Assembly (NCBI RefSeq): GCF_000835495.1
Contig: NW_015622544.1
Location: 2,198,855-2,262,854 of the forward strand
DNA from: Cladophialophora immunda
Lineage: Eukaryota; Ascomycota; Eurotiomycetes; Chaetothyriales; Herpotrichiellaceae
Reading direction: 5' to 3'
DNA length: 64,000 bases
Shown here: positions 63,865 to 64,000 of the stretch, in pieces
Layout: each line of letters starts with the position of its first letter
How positions within the stretch are numbered: position 1 is the stretch's first letter
The notes under the pieces: generated by a model
What the model saw: only the letters and a program-made list of their open reading frames with translations
Told to the model about the DNA's origin: nothing
Databases searched by the model: none
Translations under genes and position numbers: made by a program

Positions 63865-64000
63865 TCAACGACTGAGGGAAAGTCAGAATGCGTTGGCACG
63901 GATTCAGTAGACGGTAAACTTACTCTTCAGCCCACTCGTTTTCCCTGCGAATCTGGTCCTCTTCCTCGGGCGTGAAGTCGTTTTGGATATTGAACGTCTT
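63865..64000 (-). CDS. SKP1: Skp1, SCF ubiquitin-ligase adaptor (C-terminal part, runs off the window)
   Basis: Links F-box proteins to cullin-1 in SCF ligases; nucleus and cytosol. Only the C-terminus is in the window: exon 63924-64000 encodes KTFNIQNDFTPEEEDQIRRE then NEWAE, the family's last two helices that contact F-boxes. A 52-nt intron (63872-63923, GTAAGT to CCTCAG) then joins a final coding exon of seven bases (63865-63871) that completes Asp, Arg and stop, giving the usual fungal ending WAEDR. If the intron is kept, translation stops at once with WAEE. The join is supported by agreement with the conserved C-terminus. The rest of the gene lies beyond 64000. Confidence 0.92.

Overview
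This is a eukaryotic nuclear window, from a filamentous ascomycete (Pezizomycotina). The evidence is short GT-AG introns (mostly 45-80 nt) with CTAAC/CTGAC-type branch sequences, and gene families that are fungal or have fungal-type members: a class II hydrophobin, a HET-domain protein, a Zn2Cys6 regulator, a DUF7053 protein, secreted phospholipase C and fungal Derlin, eL39 and Skp1 sequences. Eurotiomycetes or Dothideomycetes are plausible, but the sequence alone does not settle the class. I saw no rRNA or tRNA gene, CRISPR array, intact transposon or viral gene.

Layout. 0-8 kb is an accessory metabolic stretch: intradiol ring-cleavage dioxygenase (+) converging on a medium-chain reductase (-), a membrane-anchored multicopper oxidase (+), and a secreted phospholipase C (+). 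9.6-21.4 kb carries a Zn2Cys6 regulator, a secreted alpha/beta hydrolase, a tiny membrane protein with PY motifs, a SYLF-domain protein, a HET-domain protein and an acidic protein built from four ~33-residue repeats. 22-29.5 kb holds a class II hydrophobin, a P1B copper ATPase and a DUF7053 protein. 30.6-37.6 kb is a compact MFS transporter / flavin monooxygenase / cytochrome P450 group. From 37.9 kb the window becomes mostly housekeeping: Vms1, a BRCT-WGR PARP, a secreted Asn/Thr/Ala-rich protein, Derlin, the pseudouridine synthase Cbf5, a Hal4/5-type kinase, a Rvs161-type BAR protein, ETF-beta, ribosomal protein eL39 and the C-terminus of Skp1. A 6-kb gene-poor stretch (53.2-59.2 kb) and a 3.2-kb one (48.3-51.5 kb) contain only low-complexity repeats and possible coding relics.

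How genes may work together. The dioxygenase, reductase and oxidase at the left edge could act on phenolics, and the multicopper oxidase would depend on copper loading of the kind the P1B ATPase provides; both are inferences from family. The MFS/FMO/P450 trio looks like a small oxidation-plus-transport module with no backbone synthase, more consistent with catabolism or detoxification than a complete biosynthetic cluster. Vms1, Derlin and Skp1 all belong to protein quality control, but their proximity is probably coincidental.

Most genes needed splicing by eye. Exon joins were accepted when they restored conserved family sequence in frame. Several joins are unusual: a GC-AG intron in CBF5, three AAG acceptors, a tandem acceptor, a 22-nt microexon, first coding exons of 6 and 8 nt, and a 7-nt last coding exon in SKP1.
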